NCBI GenBank assembly: GCA_963575745.1
Contig: CAUYUJ010006291.1
Location: 367,476-431,475 of the forward strand
Origin: Prorocentrum cordatum
Lineage: Eukaryota > Sar > Dinophyceae > Prorocentrales > Prorocentraceae
Length of the DNA stretch: 64,000 bases
Direction: 5' to 3'
Notes under the pieces: generated by a model
The model's database searches: none
Told to the model about the DNA's origin: nothing
Seen by the model: the letters and a program-made list of their open reading frames with translations, nothing else
Part shown: positions 30,215-40,717 of the stretch, one piece after another
How the letters are laid out: each line of letters opens with the position of its first letter
Position numbering within the stretch: position 1 is the stretch's first letter
Position numbers and translations under genes: made by a program

Positions 30215-31610
30215 GTGCTGGGGCGTCCACGGCGCAGATTACGTACTCCTCTCGGCCTTCGCTGCGCGAGCAGTTTCGCCGCCAAGAAGCCATCGTCACT
30301 TACACCCGGCGTGAACACGTTCACCGACTACGATATCCGATTGGAAGATGGAGCACGTCCAGCTGGAGGTCATGGGCAGCAGGTACCACTGGTGTGGAAC
30401 CCCGGGCAGGATCGGCAGTATCCCTTCAGGTTCTGGCTTGCGGATGTGACTATGTGGGCGGCGGTTGCGGCGAGAGAAGTACTACCTGAACAACAGGCGC
30501 CTGCAGTTGCCCTTCGCCTTGGAGGAGCAGCACGAATTTTGGCACGAGAAAAATACCGCAGGAACATCTACGATATGGTGCCATTGTTGACCCAGGCGAC
30601 GGATAAGGCGCGCGAAAGCTATCAGGGCTTCAGCTGCTACTCTTGGTGCTGTCAAAGTCTTTCCCACCACTTGGTGACGAGAGCGACAGCCGAGCGACCA
30701 GCGACCTGCCGGGCTTCTACAGGTATATGCACGAGAATATCGACCAGACGCTGAGCAGGTTCGAGGTTGCGCGACGACGAGCAGCAGCCCTAAGAGGATT
30801 TCATATGGGAGCTCAAGGCTACGCGTGGATGTTGCTCAACGCCTTGGGCTGTAGCCCGGCCGAGTGGAAGGAGTTGCTGATACACTTCAGAGGCCATCTT
30901 CCTCGGACGGAGCAGCAGTTCAACGAGTTGGTAGAAGACGTACGGCAGGACGGACACAAATTGGAGAACGGCCCGATGTCGGCGAACCGGCATGCCAGAG
31001 GCAAGGGCTCGGGTAACTTCGTTTTTCCCACATTCAACTTCGGTGGCGGACAGGGAACATATCAGGATGAAGAGCCACATCCCGGAGGAGGCATGGCGGC
31101 AGCCGCTTAGCAGTCAGGACAATCATCGAGCTGGGTACCCACGACTTCGTGGACGCCTTTGGCACCTCCGCCGGATTCGTCGCAGGGATACCTCAACAAC
31201 AGCGGACAGGACGATGACAACGATGCGGACACGGATGAGGACGATGGCGAGGACCTGGACGGATCAGACTTTCCCGGGCAGATGGGTAAGGACGACGACC
31301 TTATCCAACAGTACTTGTATAAGGACGACGCATTCCACAAGAAGCGCTGGCGGCGATTCACCAGGAGACCCACCAGGTACTAGCGATTCGGTAAAGGCAA
31401 GAGTGGAGAAGGATCACCGATACCATTTCGCGTCAGTGGTGGTGTTTTCGGCCAGCGACACCAGGGCGGCAAGGGATACCACTTCGCAGGAAAAGGGCGG
31501 CGCAATCCTATAAGACGGGACGGCAAAGTCATGAAGTGCCTGACGAAATGCTGCGAGAGCGAGTTCCACCTGGCCATGGGCTGCCCGCGCTGGCAATGAC
31601 ACGGGAAAGG
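30215..31610 (+). pseudogene. Copia-2 Gag with CCHC-type knuckle (broken)
   Basis: Coding signal from about 30215 (NTFTDYDIRLEDGARP) shifts into the frame 30643-31110 (DLPGFYRYMHENIDQTLSRF, LNALGCSPAEWKELLIHF). That frame passes an in-frame TAG at 31108-31110 and another at 31381-31383. It continues through an acidic segment (SGQDDDNDADTDEDDGED) and a Gly/Lys-rich stretch to CLTKCCESEFHLAMGCP, a C-x3-C...H-x4-C knuckle near 31535-31580. This is a typical dinoflagellate copia nucleocapsid end. The first shift and the two TAG codons are the visible defects. Confidence 0.65.
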
Positions 31611-32450
31611 AGGCGCAGGATCGTTCGTGGCCAACGGACCGCGACTTGTGTCTGGGCAGGACAGTCTGCACCTAGGTTAGGCTTCAACGCTGGACAGACG
31701 GTGAGTTCGGGGAATACATTGCCGATGCTTGCTTCAGTCAGCTCCCCGGCATTCGGATCAGGACCGGTGAGTTTCTGCGCGCTGGAGACGAGGATGAGCG
31801 ACCAGAGGCGCGACGGCACGACTGGGCACGGCGTGAGTGCGGAGGGCCCCCGAGGCTTTACAGGCGCGGTTATCGCGCCGGCAGCTCCCGAGGCGATCGA
31901 GGACTACCGACCGGACGAACAGGGGCCAAGACCGATGGCCCACGATATGGGGCCCCCTACCGGTGCAGAAGCAAGTTCATGTTCGAGCAGCGGACCGATC
32001 TTTCCGTCGATTCCGATGCCAACATGCAGCTCAAAAGCGGCGAAGATCGGCGGACCAGGACACGCTGGGTTTCGAGCGACCCTGCCCAAGATCGGCGAGG
32101 TGACGGCCGCGTCGAATGCGACGCCTATCGAACGGCCCTCTGGTCTGGAGCATATATTGGGACTGTCTTCGATCACGGTTCCGAAGGGGGCCCGCGAAGG
32201 CGAGAGGCCGAGGGCAGCGCAGGAGTCATCAGCGACCGAGAACGAGGACAATGAGGCGCAGGACGTGCAGGCCACTAACGTTGGAGGTTTGTCTGTCCGC
32301 CCAGCGCCTGGAAAGGTTCAGATGGCCGCCCCCCTGAGCGTCAGCAGCTGTGCTCACGGCTAGATGGCAAGCTGGGGTCGCTCGGCAAGCAACCCTGGGA
32401 ACGCGACGGTGCCTACCGCTGAAGCAGAAAAGCAAATCGATTTTTAGACC
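31611..32450 (+). pseudogene. Copia-2 Gag/protease spacer
   Basis: Plus-strand frames of up to 275 codons (31536-32363) are open. They are rich in Pro, Ala and Ser, with no domain I recognise. By position this is the spacer between nucleocapsid and protease, which is variable in these elements. Which frame is the original one is unclear. Confidence 0.4.
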
Positions 32451-32454
32451 TTCG

Positions 32455-33195
32455 ACCCGGAGACCGAGAAATACCTCTGGCCCGGACGTCGAGGACAAGG
32501 CGCGCCTGAGTATGGCGAGAAGCTGTATTGGGAGCCAGTCGCCAACGAGTCACACAAGAAGCCTTTCTCGCACGACGAGCACGACGACAATCTCGAGCGA
32601 GTAGAAACAGACGATGATCCCCTGAAGAACGCTGACAAGAAGAACGAGCATGCTGGCGGCATCGACTTCAGCGACAGCGGTGACTTCGACGGCGCGGTCT
32701 GGACGCTGGACGTCGAGAGCAAGGAGCACCACCTAGGCCGCGAGCGCACGAGGCTAGACTGTTGCGAGATGGGCATCTTAATGGGTCCAGGCGCGCATGG
32801 CAATCTCGCTGGAAAACGATGGGCAAGATAACATGCAGAGAAGGCCAAGCAGCTTCAGCATGCTACCGAGGAATCCGCGCTGCGAGAGCCGTTGGAGGTC
32901 ATCGGGGTTGGGAATGGACTTGACTACGGTCACCACCAATGGAAAATCCCCATCGGCGCGCAGGAGATGCATCCGGATAACGACGGCGCCGGCACCCCGG
33001 ACACCTACACAACGCCGATAATTCATGGAAAAGACGCGCCCGCGATGTTGGGAAACAGTTCGTTGACGGAGGTCGACGCGATCATCGAGCGCGGCCCTGG
33101 CATTCTGCACTTGCGCGGGCCAGGACGTCGAGGACTTGTTCTACCAGCGGGCGCGCGCAGCTACAACCAGAAGGGAAGTGGGGGCGGACATTAGA
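32455..33195 (+). pseudogene. Copia-2 aspartic protease, catalytic Asp lost
   Basis: An acidic leader (TEKYLWPGRRGQGAPEYGEK, then EHDDNLERVETDDDPLKN) leads to MGILMGPGAHGNLAGKRWAR at about 32767-32830. Related copia proteases have D-P-G-A at this point, with the Asp as nucleophile partner; here the codon is GGT (Gly). A TAA follows at once. The rest of the domain continues in another frame: PLEVIGVGNG, then PTIHGKDAPAMLGNSSL-like sequence (DAPAMLGNSSLTEVDAIIE) and ILHLRGPGRRGLVLPAG. This is the usual second half of the fold. The identification rests on these blocks in order. Confidence 0.6.
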
Positions 33196-33399
33196 TGCTA
33201 CCGTGTTCGAGGTTCAAGCGAGCAGCTTCGTCGAGTAGTGCGGGATATCCAATTGATCGTTTGCAGCCTCAAGCAGAACACTTGGATTTCGCGTGGAATG
33301 CGTTCCGGAAGGAGATGAGTGGAATGGGCCGGACAGTCAACGGCCGGATTTGCGCGCTGAATGTCGCGGACACATTTAGCAGAAGTGTTGGAATGGCTC

Positions 33400-34523
33400 C
33401 CAGCACTCACTGAAGAAGCATGTCATCTACATGGAGGGCATCCCCAGCAGGAAGTGGGCGAGCATCAAGGAGATCCTTAGCGAGAAGAAGCCCGAGAAGG
33501 AGGTTGGCTGAGGAGGATTCGAGGTGCTGCCGTGCCCGGCAGCTTTCTCGAAATCTGCTTGGGCGCAGGGCCCCGGCCGCGGCGTCCGCGGCGGTTGCTG
33601 AGCGCCGTTCGGCGACGCCGCGTCATGCTCAAGTTCTTGGTCACCAGTTGGGTTTGGCAATTGCGATGCGCGCGGCGCGAGAAGGAGGATTGCCGATCGC
33701 GCAGGTGGTGGCTCACGACAAGGTGATAGGCAAGGAGGCGCGAAAACTCAAACGACATCTCACCGAAGCGCGTTTCCAGCTACTTCGGGCAGATCTTCCA
33801 GGACGTCGAGGACTTGAGCGAGGACATCGACCACAACGGCGACTGCGACTCCTTGAGGACTGTCCCAGGGCACAGATTGCTGGGATCGGAGACGCCATGC
33901 TAGTTGCTGAGCGTGGCAGCTCTATGTGGGCGGACCCTACTGTGCTGAGGCTCAGGAAGGGCGTGCCCCACGAGGTGGAAATACCTGGGTGTTCATTCGA
34001 TGTGCAGTCTATGCCGGATGAATCAGGCGAACGAGGATGGAGTGATCAAGTTGATCGCAATCAGTCGTCGTTTCCGATCCAAGCTCGACCATGCCAATGC
34101 CTAGGAAAAGGGCGCATACACAAGTGTGATTGGTGGAGTTCGTCTGGAAGTGGCCAACGAAAGCGGCAGCGAGACGAGCAGCACATGATCTACTTGGTGA
34201 CGATGTTTCTCCAGATCAACGTCGCCCTCTCGATGGAGGGTGGCCGTTCACCACAAGAGTGTAGAACAGCAGATGCGGCAAGAAGCGCGGCGAACCCGGA
34301 CAACACTTCCTACCCGACAGAGTCCAGGACGCGCTTGAAGATGAAGTCATTGATCGACAAGCCGAGGGGGGTCAGGAGCCAGAAGTTCGAGATCGAAAAC
34401 CACTTCGATGACTGCGGTGGCGACATCAAGGGCTTTGCCATGGATGACTCTCTCTTCGCGATCTACGAGGACTCGGACATGTACTCGGACGACGACGACT
34501 ATGGTACGTTATCCCGTTCGTAA
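33400..34523 (+). pseudogene. Copia-2 protease-to-methyltransferase spacer
   Basis: Coding-like pieces lie in three frames: KKHVIYMEGIPSRKWASIKE (about 33414), SYFGQIFQDVEDLSEDIDHN (about 33778), and HFDDCGGDIKGFAMDDSLF (about 34402) followed by an acidic run. The longest single frame is 33420-34523 (367 codons) but its first half looks out of register. I recognise no domain. The acidic end leads into the methyltransferase-like frame. Confidence 0.45.
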
Positions 34524-35190
34524 AGGAGGAGTTCTACGACGGCAGCAGTTACGCGTCATGCCTACGCGGAGTGGCCAGAGATGATGGAGCCACGTGGTAC
34601 GAGGGACCTGGAGTCAGGAAAGCAGCCCGTTTATCGCATTTGGTGGCGTATTTTACGCAGGCCGTTTCGGACATGGACGTCTTGGAAATTTGTGGCGGAA
34701 TGGGCTACGTCAGCCGCACTTGCGCGGGAAGGACATGCCGAGTTGGACCCGACTTCGACATCGCGTGTGGACCAGACCTGATAAGACGCAACGAGCAGTG
34801 GGCATTGTGGCAGTACCAGGAAAATGGAGTTATGGTGTGGTCATGGCGCCTCCCTGCACGCCTTACGGGCGCTTCTCCAATTTGAATATGGTCAACGCAC
34901 AGGACAGCTGGATGGAAAGCTACAGGCGCTGCAGGACACTTGAGATGCTTTGTGGAGAGGTGGCTGTGCATCAGTTTCGCAAGGGGAGAGCGTTCCTCAA
35001 TGAAAATCCAGCAGGATCGAAGCTGTATAAAGAACCACCTTGGCAGAAAGTGGCACGATCACTTGGAGTTGTCTACGAAATTGTGGATCTACGCGCGGCA
35101 GGTTTGAAGAGCGCGCGAGGTTTGTCACGCGGCGCGCTCACGGATACCTAGAGAGTGCAGGATTGCTACGCCTCGAGTTCGGATATGGAA
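34523..35190 (+). pseudogene. Copia-2 DNA (cytosine-5) methyltransferase-like domain
   Basis: MDVLEICGGMGYVSR (34674 on) has the form of SAM-binding motif I of C5 methyltransferases. After a one-base shift near 34840 the next frame reads VVMAPPCTPYGRFSN, matching motif IV with its Pro-Cys nucleophile (Cys codon 34855-34857). FLNENPAGSKLY (ENP codons 35002-35010) stands where motif VI has ENV/ENP. EMLCGEVAVHQFRKGRAF lies between them. Such enzymes methylate cytosine in DNA. No target-recognition domain or C-terminal motif X is evident. It sits between protease and integrase, inside the element. Retrotransposons with captured cytosine methyltransferases have been reported in dinoflagellates and some algae (from memory). 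A different SAM-dependent methyltransferase cannot be excluded. Confidence 0.6.
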
Positions 35191-35379
35191 GTGCAAGCTG
35201 TGCATGCGTGGCAAGCCTGAAGATGCACCTGGACATGCTCTCGCGGCGGGCCAGTGCCGGTGGGCCACCGACATCGGCCCCAGACCGGCTGGCGGAGGAC
35301 GCCGACAACCGCGAGCAGCAGCTAACGATCCAGCACCGGGAGCAGAAGCACCGAGACCCGATGGAGTGATGGACGCAGC

Positions 35380-36897
35380 AGACGTTCCAGATAGAATTGA
35401 GCGACCTCAGGTACCAGACCCACCAGTGCCACCAGAAGGAGATCGAGGTATGGACGCAGATTGGTCTAGTTGGGATCTGGGCTCGGCGAGGCGTGCACTC
35501 TTCGGCAACAACGAGCCAGTGTCACGCAGGGTATTGCGACGGCTACATCTGCGCTGGTTCCATGCCAACAAGAAGGCCATGAAGAGGATGCTGACAGCTG
35601 GAGGCGTACCGCCAAAGGTGCTACAGCTCGTGGGCGATGTTGCGGGCACCTGCCGAGTCTGCAGATTGCGGATGAAGAACGGCACCAAGGCGACGACAAC
35701 CGTCGAGCTCAGCATTCAGTTCAACGACGAGGTGCAGTTCAATGTGTTGTTTCATGAACGTCGTGTGATTGGTCATCTGTGCGATGGTTGCTCCAGGTTC
35801 ACGGTGGAACGCGAGCTGGTGGACAAGACGATCGAGGCGCTCTTGGACTTTATCTGGACCGGCTGTATACAGGTTTTCGGCCCGATGGCAGTACTGACGG
35901 TTGACGGCGGAGGAGCCATGGTGTCTGAGGAAGCTGGCGTTGCCCTGGGCCGCATGGGCACCGCGCCGAAGCTCAAGGCTCCAGGACAATGCGCCCAGGT
36001 CGTCGACGCCATCGCGATATTCTAAGGAAGCAGTTGCACCTCATCGACGCCGCTCTCAGAGAATATGGAATCGAGATTCCGTTCGCCAGGAGGCTGGCCG
36101 AGGCTGCGTTCGCCAAGAAAGCCTTCTTGACCATCGGCGAGGGCACGCCCTGCAAGGCGCGGCGCGGACGTGCGCCGCTGATGCCCAGGGATTTTGATTG
36201 GAGTGGCGCTCGGGAGATCGATGACGAGGACGGGCTGGCTATGTTTAGATATTATCAGAGGCTTCGTGAGATAGCCGCAGCGTCTATCGTGGAGGCGACC
36301 GCCCAGGCCAGAACGGAGCGAGCAGCGAAAGCGAGGACGGCGCCGGCGGCAGAATACCTACAGCTGGAAGTTGGCGATCTCGTGGGCTTCTGCAAGCAGG
36401 CCAGCGCGCCGATGGACGTGCCCGACTGGATGGGGCCAGCCAAGGTCGCATCAGCAGCAGCACCAGGGACGGGCACGGTTTCGGTACACTGGCAAGGAAG
36501 GGATTTAATTGTTAACGTTCCAGATGCGCGACGTGCGATCTTGCACTGCTACGTGGTGTCCTTCATGACCGTCGACAACCTTGGAGAAGGATTGGAGCAT
36601 TTGGGCTGGGCGAGCACGTCGGCAGGATGGGCGCTGACACGCGCGTGGAGGAGATGCCATGCTGTCGCGGCGGCTATGTTGCAAGTGGCTTCGTGTGGTC
36701 TACATATGGGTGCGTGGCAGCTCGAGTCGGCGGGCAGGTGCCCGCGCTGCCAGGCCTCCACGGTTTTGAGTCTTATCCGATGTATGGTTCGATTGCTAGA
36801 CGACAAGGTAGAGGAGATTCTGAAGTGGAGGCACTGTGCTATGTTGAAGGTGCTGCAGCGGAACATCTCAGTCTTCGCCATATCTTCGGGGAGTTAA
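35380..36897 (+). pseudogene. Copia-2 integrase with C-terminal domain (broken)
   Basis: LRRLHLRWFHANKKAMKRML with later TCRVC gives the HHCC zinc domain (about 35535-35665). The core reads FNDEVQFNVLFHE, where the first catalytic Asp has become Asn (D-to-N in QF-N-LF), then HLCDGCSRFT. VLTVDGGGAMVSEEAG follows with the second Asp kept. A one-base shift near 36005 falls at the third acidic block; the new frame continues RDILRKQLHLIDAALREYG to 36897. The C-terminal part (GDLVGFCKQAS, DWMGPAKVAS, TVSVHWQGRDLIV) is the small beta-barrel typical of this family. The defects should inactivate it. Confidence 0.75.
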
Positions 36898-36917
36898 AGT
36901 GGAGTTCTTGATATTTC

Positions 36918-37720
36918 ATGCATTTTCTGACTGTTGAGCCCGACGTGCTGGGCGCGATGCAAGAGCGATCACCGCATATTCCTCGCGTTGCAGGACCTCG
37001 CCTGCCTGGAGTTGAAACGCGGAGAAGGCAGCGCCAGCCGATGGGCAAGAGACCCCGATCGGCAGGATCACAAGGTTCTGAGAATCCCAGAGAACACATC
37101 GCCCGGAGACTGGGAGACAATCCTCCAGAACCACCACCTGGTCTTCCGGTCCCTGAAGAAGCTCCGGCAGCAGTAGCAGCTGAAGATCAACCAGCAGAAG
37201 TGATTGAGCCGGAGGGGGTCTTTTTCAGCGCGGCGGCGCTGTGGGCGATACCTGAGGAGCTCAGCGGCAGCCCCACTGATACGGATGATGACACTTGCAT
37301 GAACATGATCTGATGCCTCGCCGAGGAGCCAGACACATCAGTGATCGACCGGAACGAAGTGATCAAGGATTACGATATCACGGAGGCGCGGTTTGCACAG
37401 GACATCAAACGTGACAAGATGACCGACGAGGTGACGGAATCCCTGCAACCCTAGAAGGTGATGCAGATTGGCTTTTCAGCGGGAGCACGGAATATGTTTT
37501 GCGAACCACGTGTCGTGGGAGATTATGGACATGAGGACGACGATGTTGTTCTCAGTTTCTACGAGGACGGTTCGGCCAACGCAGTGATAGAGATACGACG
37601 GCCTGCTGATTTTTGCCGAGAAGATCGAACATCGAGAAGCAGTTCGTGCAGCACGTGTCAAATAATTGAGACGCCGGGCTGGATTCGAGGCAATGTCGAG
37701 GAGAGGGGGACCTCATAGAT
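36918..37720 (+). pseudogene. Copia-2 integrase-to-RT linker
   Basis: A 131-codon frame (36918-37313) rich in Pro, Glu and Arg (PPEPPPGLPVPEEAPAAVAA) ends in acidic residues. Further acidic coding-like sequence (about 37320-37450) and FYEDGSANAVIEIRRPADF (about 37555) follow in shifted frames. It is the spacer before RT and has no catalytic motif. Confidence 0.45.
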
Positions 37721-38417
37721 GCCAGGTGGGTCGACGCATGGAAGTGGACGCAAACAGCGGACGTCACCATGGCGCCGGTCATCCGTGGTCGGCTTACTGT
37801 TCGCGGATTCAAGGACAGGCATAAGGACGAGGGCAAGACGTCGACGGCGACGAGTGCCAGATGGGGACGGAGAATGGTTAACATCCTCGCGGCACAACGT
37901 CGGCGGAAATTGTGTAGCGCCGACATATTCGGCTTTTCTCCAGGGGCTGAGTTTTGAGGTCGCGACGTTGCTCAACGAGCCGGTCAGAGACACGTGCTTC
38001 GAATTGCCGAAAGGAACGGCCGGGCTATTGTGCGAGGTAGAAGGCATTGAGGGTTGCAATCCCATGCTGGAGGTGCTACGTATGGAGAAAGGAGGTTTTG
38101 GTTTCAATGACGCGCCCCGGCTATCTGGTCCACGCCGAGATCAAGCGCTGCTAGCGTGTGGGCTACGACTGGCACATGCAGATCCTCAGTTGTGGTTGAA
38201 GCACGCCGAGAAAGTTTTGGTGGCGGCGGCTTCTACGCATTTGGATAATTTGAAATATGCTGGCGCGGGCAAGGCGACAGGTGATATGGCTGCAGCTCTA
38301 GAGGCAGTATTTGGTAAGATGGCGATGAGTGAAGGCAATGTTGCTCACTGTGGACTTCGCCACAGTCAGCTTGAGGAAGTATCGATGCGGATCACGTCGA
38401 GCACAGCAATAACCTGA
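37719..38417 (+). pseudogene. Copia-2 reverse transcriptase, active site DD to DN
   Basis: RLTVRGFKDRHKDEGKTS (in the frame 37769-37957), then CSADI, then FLQGLSFEVATLLNEPVRD (next frame) give the fingers and motif A region of copia RT, with a shift near 37930. CFELPKGTAGLL, GFGFNDAPRLSG and LLACGLRLAHADPQLW follow. Motif C reads THLDNLKYAG; the expected H-V-D-D has Asn for the second Asp (codon AAT). HCGLRHSQ closes the domain. With one active-site Asp lost, polymerase activity should be gone. Confidence 0.75.
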
Positions 38418-38876
38418 ATCGTATCGACGAGAAGGAGTTTCAAGGCAAGGGTGACGTCGATGATCCACCTGAGAAGCACGTGAAGCTTTGCCCTTTGTTG
38501 TTGGGCGCTATTGCGTGGTGTATTATGACGTGAATTGATATATGCATTTATGTAGTTGCCCTACAGCGGCACGGGGCGGCCCCACAGGTCGGAGACATCA
38601 GGGCTATTTTTTTTTGAAGGTGCAACCCTTGTCTCTTGGTTCCGAGGCAGTTGGGGTTGCAAGCGAAGCTTGTTGCGGTTTTGAGATGCTGCGTTTCGAC
38701 GCAAACCCGACGACAAGGGCTTAGCCATGCGTGGAGCAGTTTACCTTCATATCGAGGCAAAACAGGAGATCGGAGGCAGGTGCAACGTGCTGGAGTATTA
38801 TGCGAGGAAGCAGGCACACGTTGCACGATCGACATGGGATGCCGAATTATGTCAGCTATCATAATGCTGTGAGTAT
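38418..38876 (+). pseudogene. Copia-2 RT/RNase H connection, heavily decayed
   Basis: No frame is open for long. By position it should hold the RT thumb and the first half of RNase H, including its first acidic motif, which I cannot find. A T-run (38605-38614) and stops mark the decay. Confidence 0.4.
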
Positions 38877-39341
38877 TTGTTATTGGTGGCTGGATTCTTG
38901 ACGGAGATACAGACGGGAACGCTCACATCGATACAGCTGCGCGACATGGTCGAGGGCAGCGAGAATTGTGTAGCACCATCGGTGGAGCTGGAGGCCTGCG
39001 TAGACGCACAAAGTGAATTTTCCAGTGGTATCACAGGCGGGCAGGTGCGCATCCCGGCCGAGACACATACGCTAGACCACGCACAGTGGATACGCGAGCT
39101 ACTGGACAGAGCAATTCTCGGCCGGCTGTGGTTGATCGGCACACGAGAGTGTTGTGCCGACGGGCTCACGAAGGGATCAGTTCTACGAAACGCACAGGTG
39201 TGTCGCACGTGGCGAGCGGAAGGTTCTACACCCGGCCATCCCATGGAAGTTTTCCGGGAAAGTGCTCCAGAGCAGCAGCGGCTCGAGTTGAGCACCCAGG
39301 AGACGATCGTGGGTTTTTATTTGTTGTGCGGCAAGTCGTGA
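38877..39341 (+). pseudogene. Copia-2 RNase H, C-terminal half
   Basis: The frame reads VELEACVDAQSEFSSGI, matching the third acidic block (E-x-x-x-x-I/V-D-A) of this copia clade. Then come IPAETHTLDHAQWIRELLD and LIGTRECCADGLTKGSVLR, the D-G-(M/L)-T-K-G ending of copia RNase H. The segment up to the stop at 39341 is intact. The first and second acidic motifs upstream are not recognisable, so the domain is incomplete. It is the last gene of Copia-2. Confidence 0.7.
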
Positions 39342-39515
39342 CGGCACCAGGACGCCCGGACCCGACCGCACGAGCTCGGAAGCACATGCATGTTGTACAT
39401 GACTGTGAAGACGAATCAGTTCGTGTACGTCTTGCTTGCGGTGTTCGAGGCTATATCCTCGTTGTGGATCGATTGCGCGCCGGAGATCAACGAGCGCGAC
39501 ACGTTCACCACCAGA

Positions 39516-39594
39516 GTCGAGATCCTTCTGCAGGACGTCCCCGACGAGTAACAAAGGACGGCGACGCCCGTGTCGCCGTGGTTGGCTCAAGGCC
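39516..39594 (+). repeat. Copia-2 right terminal direct repeat (79 bp)
   Basis: Partner of 29922-30000. It is followed by 9-10 bases and then a GGA-rich microsatellite, mirroring the left flank. Confidence 0.75.
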
Positions 39595-39604
39595 TCGCGA
39601 CTGA

Positions 39605-40227
39605 GGAGGAGGAAGGGGAGGAGGAAGCGAAAAATGATGATGATGATGCTGATGATGACGATGATGATGATGATGGTGATGATGATGGTGATGATGGTGA
39701 TGATGATGAAGATGATGATGCTGATGGTGATGATGATGATGATGAGGAGGAGGAAGAGGACCAGGAGGAAGAGGAAGAGGAGGAAGAGGAAGAGGAGGAG
39801 CGGGAGGAGGAGGAGGAGAAGGAGGAGGAGGAGGAGGACGAAGAGGACGAGGAGGAGGAGGAGGGGGGGACGAGGACGAAAACGAAAACGAGGAGGAGGA
39901 GGAGGAGAGGAGGAGGAGGAGGAGGAGGGGGGGAGAGGAGGAGGAGGGAGGAGGAGGAGGAGGAGGAGAGAGGAGGAGGAGGAGGAGGAGGAAGAGGAGG
40001 AGGACGAGGAGGAGGAGGTGGAGGAAAAGGAGGACGAAGAGGGAGGGGACGAGGACGAGGACGAGGACGAGGAGGAGGAGGAGGAGGAAGAAAAGGAGGA
40101 CGAGGAGGAGAAGGAGGAGGAGGAGGAGGAGGTGGAGGACGAGGACGAGGACGAGGACGATATTGAGGACGAGGTCGAGGACGAGGACGAGGACGACGAC
40201 GAAGACGAGGAGGAGGAGGAGGAAGAA
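39605..40227 (+). repeat. GAT then GGA microsatellite
   Basis: 39634-39752 is GAT-rich. From 39752 to 40227 it is GGA/GAG with GAC, AAA and GGG interruptions. Long open frames on both strands (poly-Asp/Glu, poly-Ser/Pro/Leu) are artefacts. Confidence 0.95.
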
Positions 40228-40660
40228 TAATAGTAAGAATGATAATACTAACAAAAATAAGTATAGGAATAATAATGGTAACACTACCAATGAAATTGAC
40301 ACGAATAATGATAATAAGCATACGAATCATACTAATACGAAGACGAATGCGAAGACGACGACGCAGAAGAAGACGAATACAAACACGACTGAGAACAATA
40401 ATAATAAGAAGACGGATAATAATACTCATGATAATAAGAATACTAATAAGAAAAATACGAAGTATAATAATATGAGTAAGAACAATAATCCTAATATTAA
40501 TGACACTACGACTAATAATACTAATACTACTGAACATAAGAATGTGAATAAGACGCATAACACGAATACGACGAACATGAATACCAACAAGACGAAGAAG
40601 AATACGACTACTACTAACAACAATACTAAACATAGTAATAATAACAAACGAATAAGAGGA
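40228..40660 (+). repeat. A-rich degenerate triplet tract 1
   Basis: About 430 bp dominated by AAT, AAC, ACT, ACG, AAG and GAT triplets in constant phase, giving Asn/Thr/Lys-rich frames on the plus strand. It begins where the GGA array ends and reaches the 3' end of the minus-strand LINE. No exact unit repeats; only the triplet bias is regular. Confidence 0.75.
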
Positions 40661-40717
40661 CGAGGAGGATGTTGTGCTCCTCCGTGGGTCGCCGAGCATG
40701 CCAGCTGCGGGGGTGCA

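Larger units (their letters stand above)
29922..39594 (+). mobile_element. Copia-2: Ty1/copia retrotransposon with methyltransferase-like domain
   Basis: About 9.7 kb between 79-bp direct repeats, with GGA-rich microsatellite on both sides. Domain order is Gag, protease, methyltransferase-like, integrase, RT, RNase H. Coding signal changes frame many times. Catalytic Asp residues are replaced in protease, integrase and RT, so this copy is dead. It differs from Copia-1 in having a CCHC-type Gag knuckle, no CCCH fingers, and different RT and RNase H sequences, so it represents a separate family. Confidence 0.8.

Noticed and set aside
39436-40699. Frames of 260-370 codons over the 40-kb microsatellite
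   Set aside because: Same cause: triplet arrays without stops, no start context, no domain.
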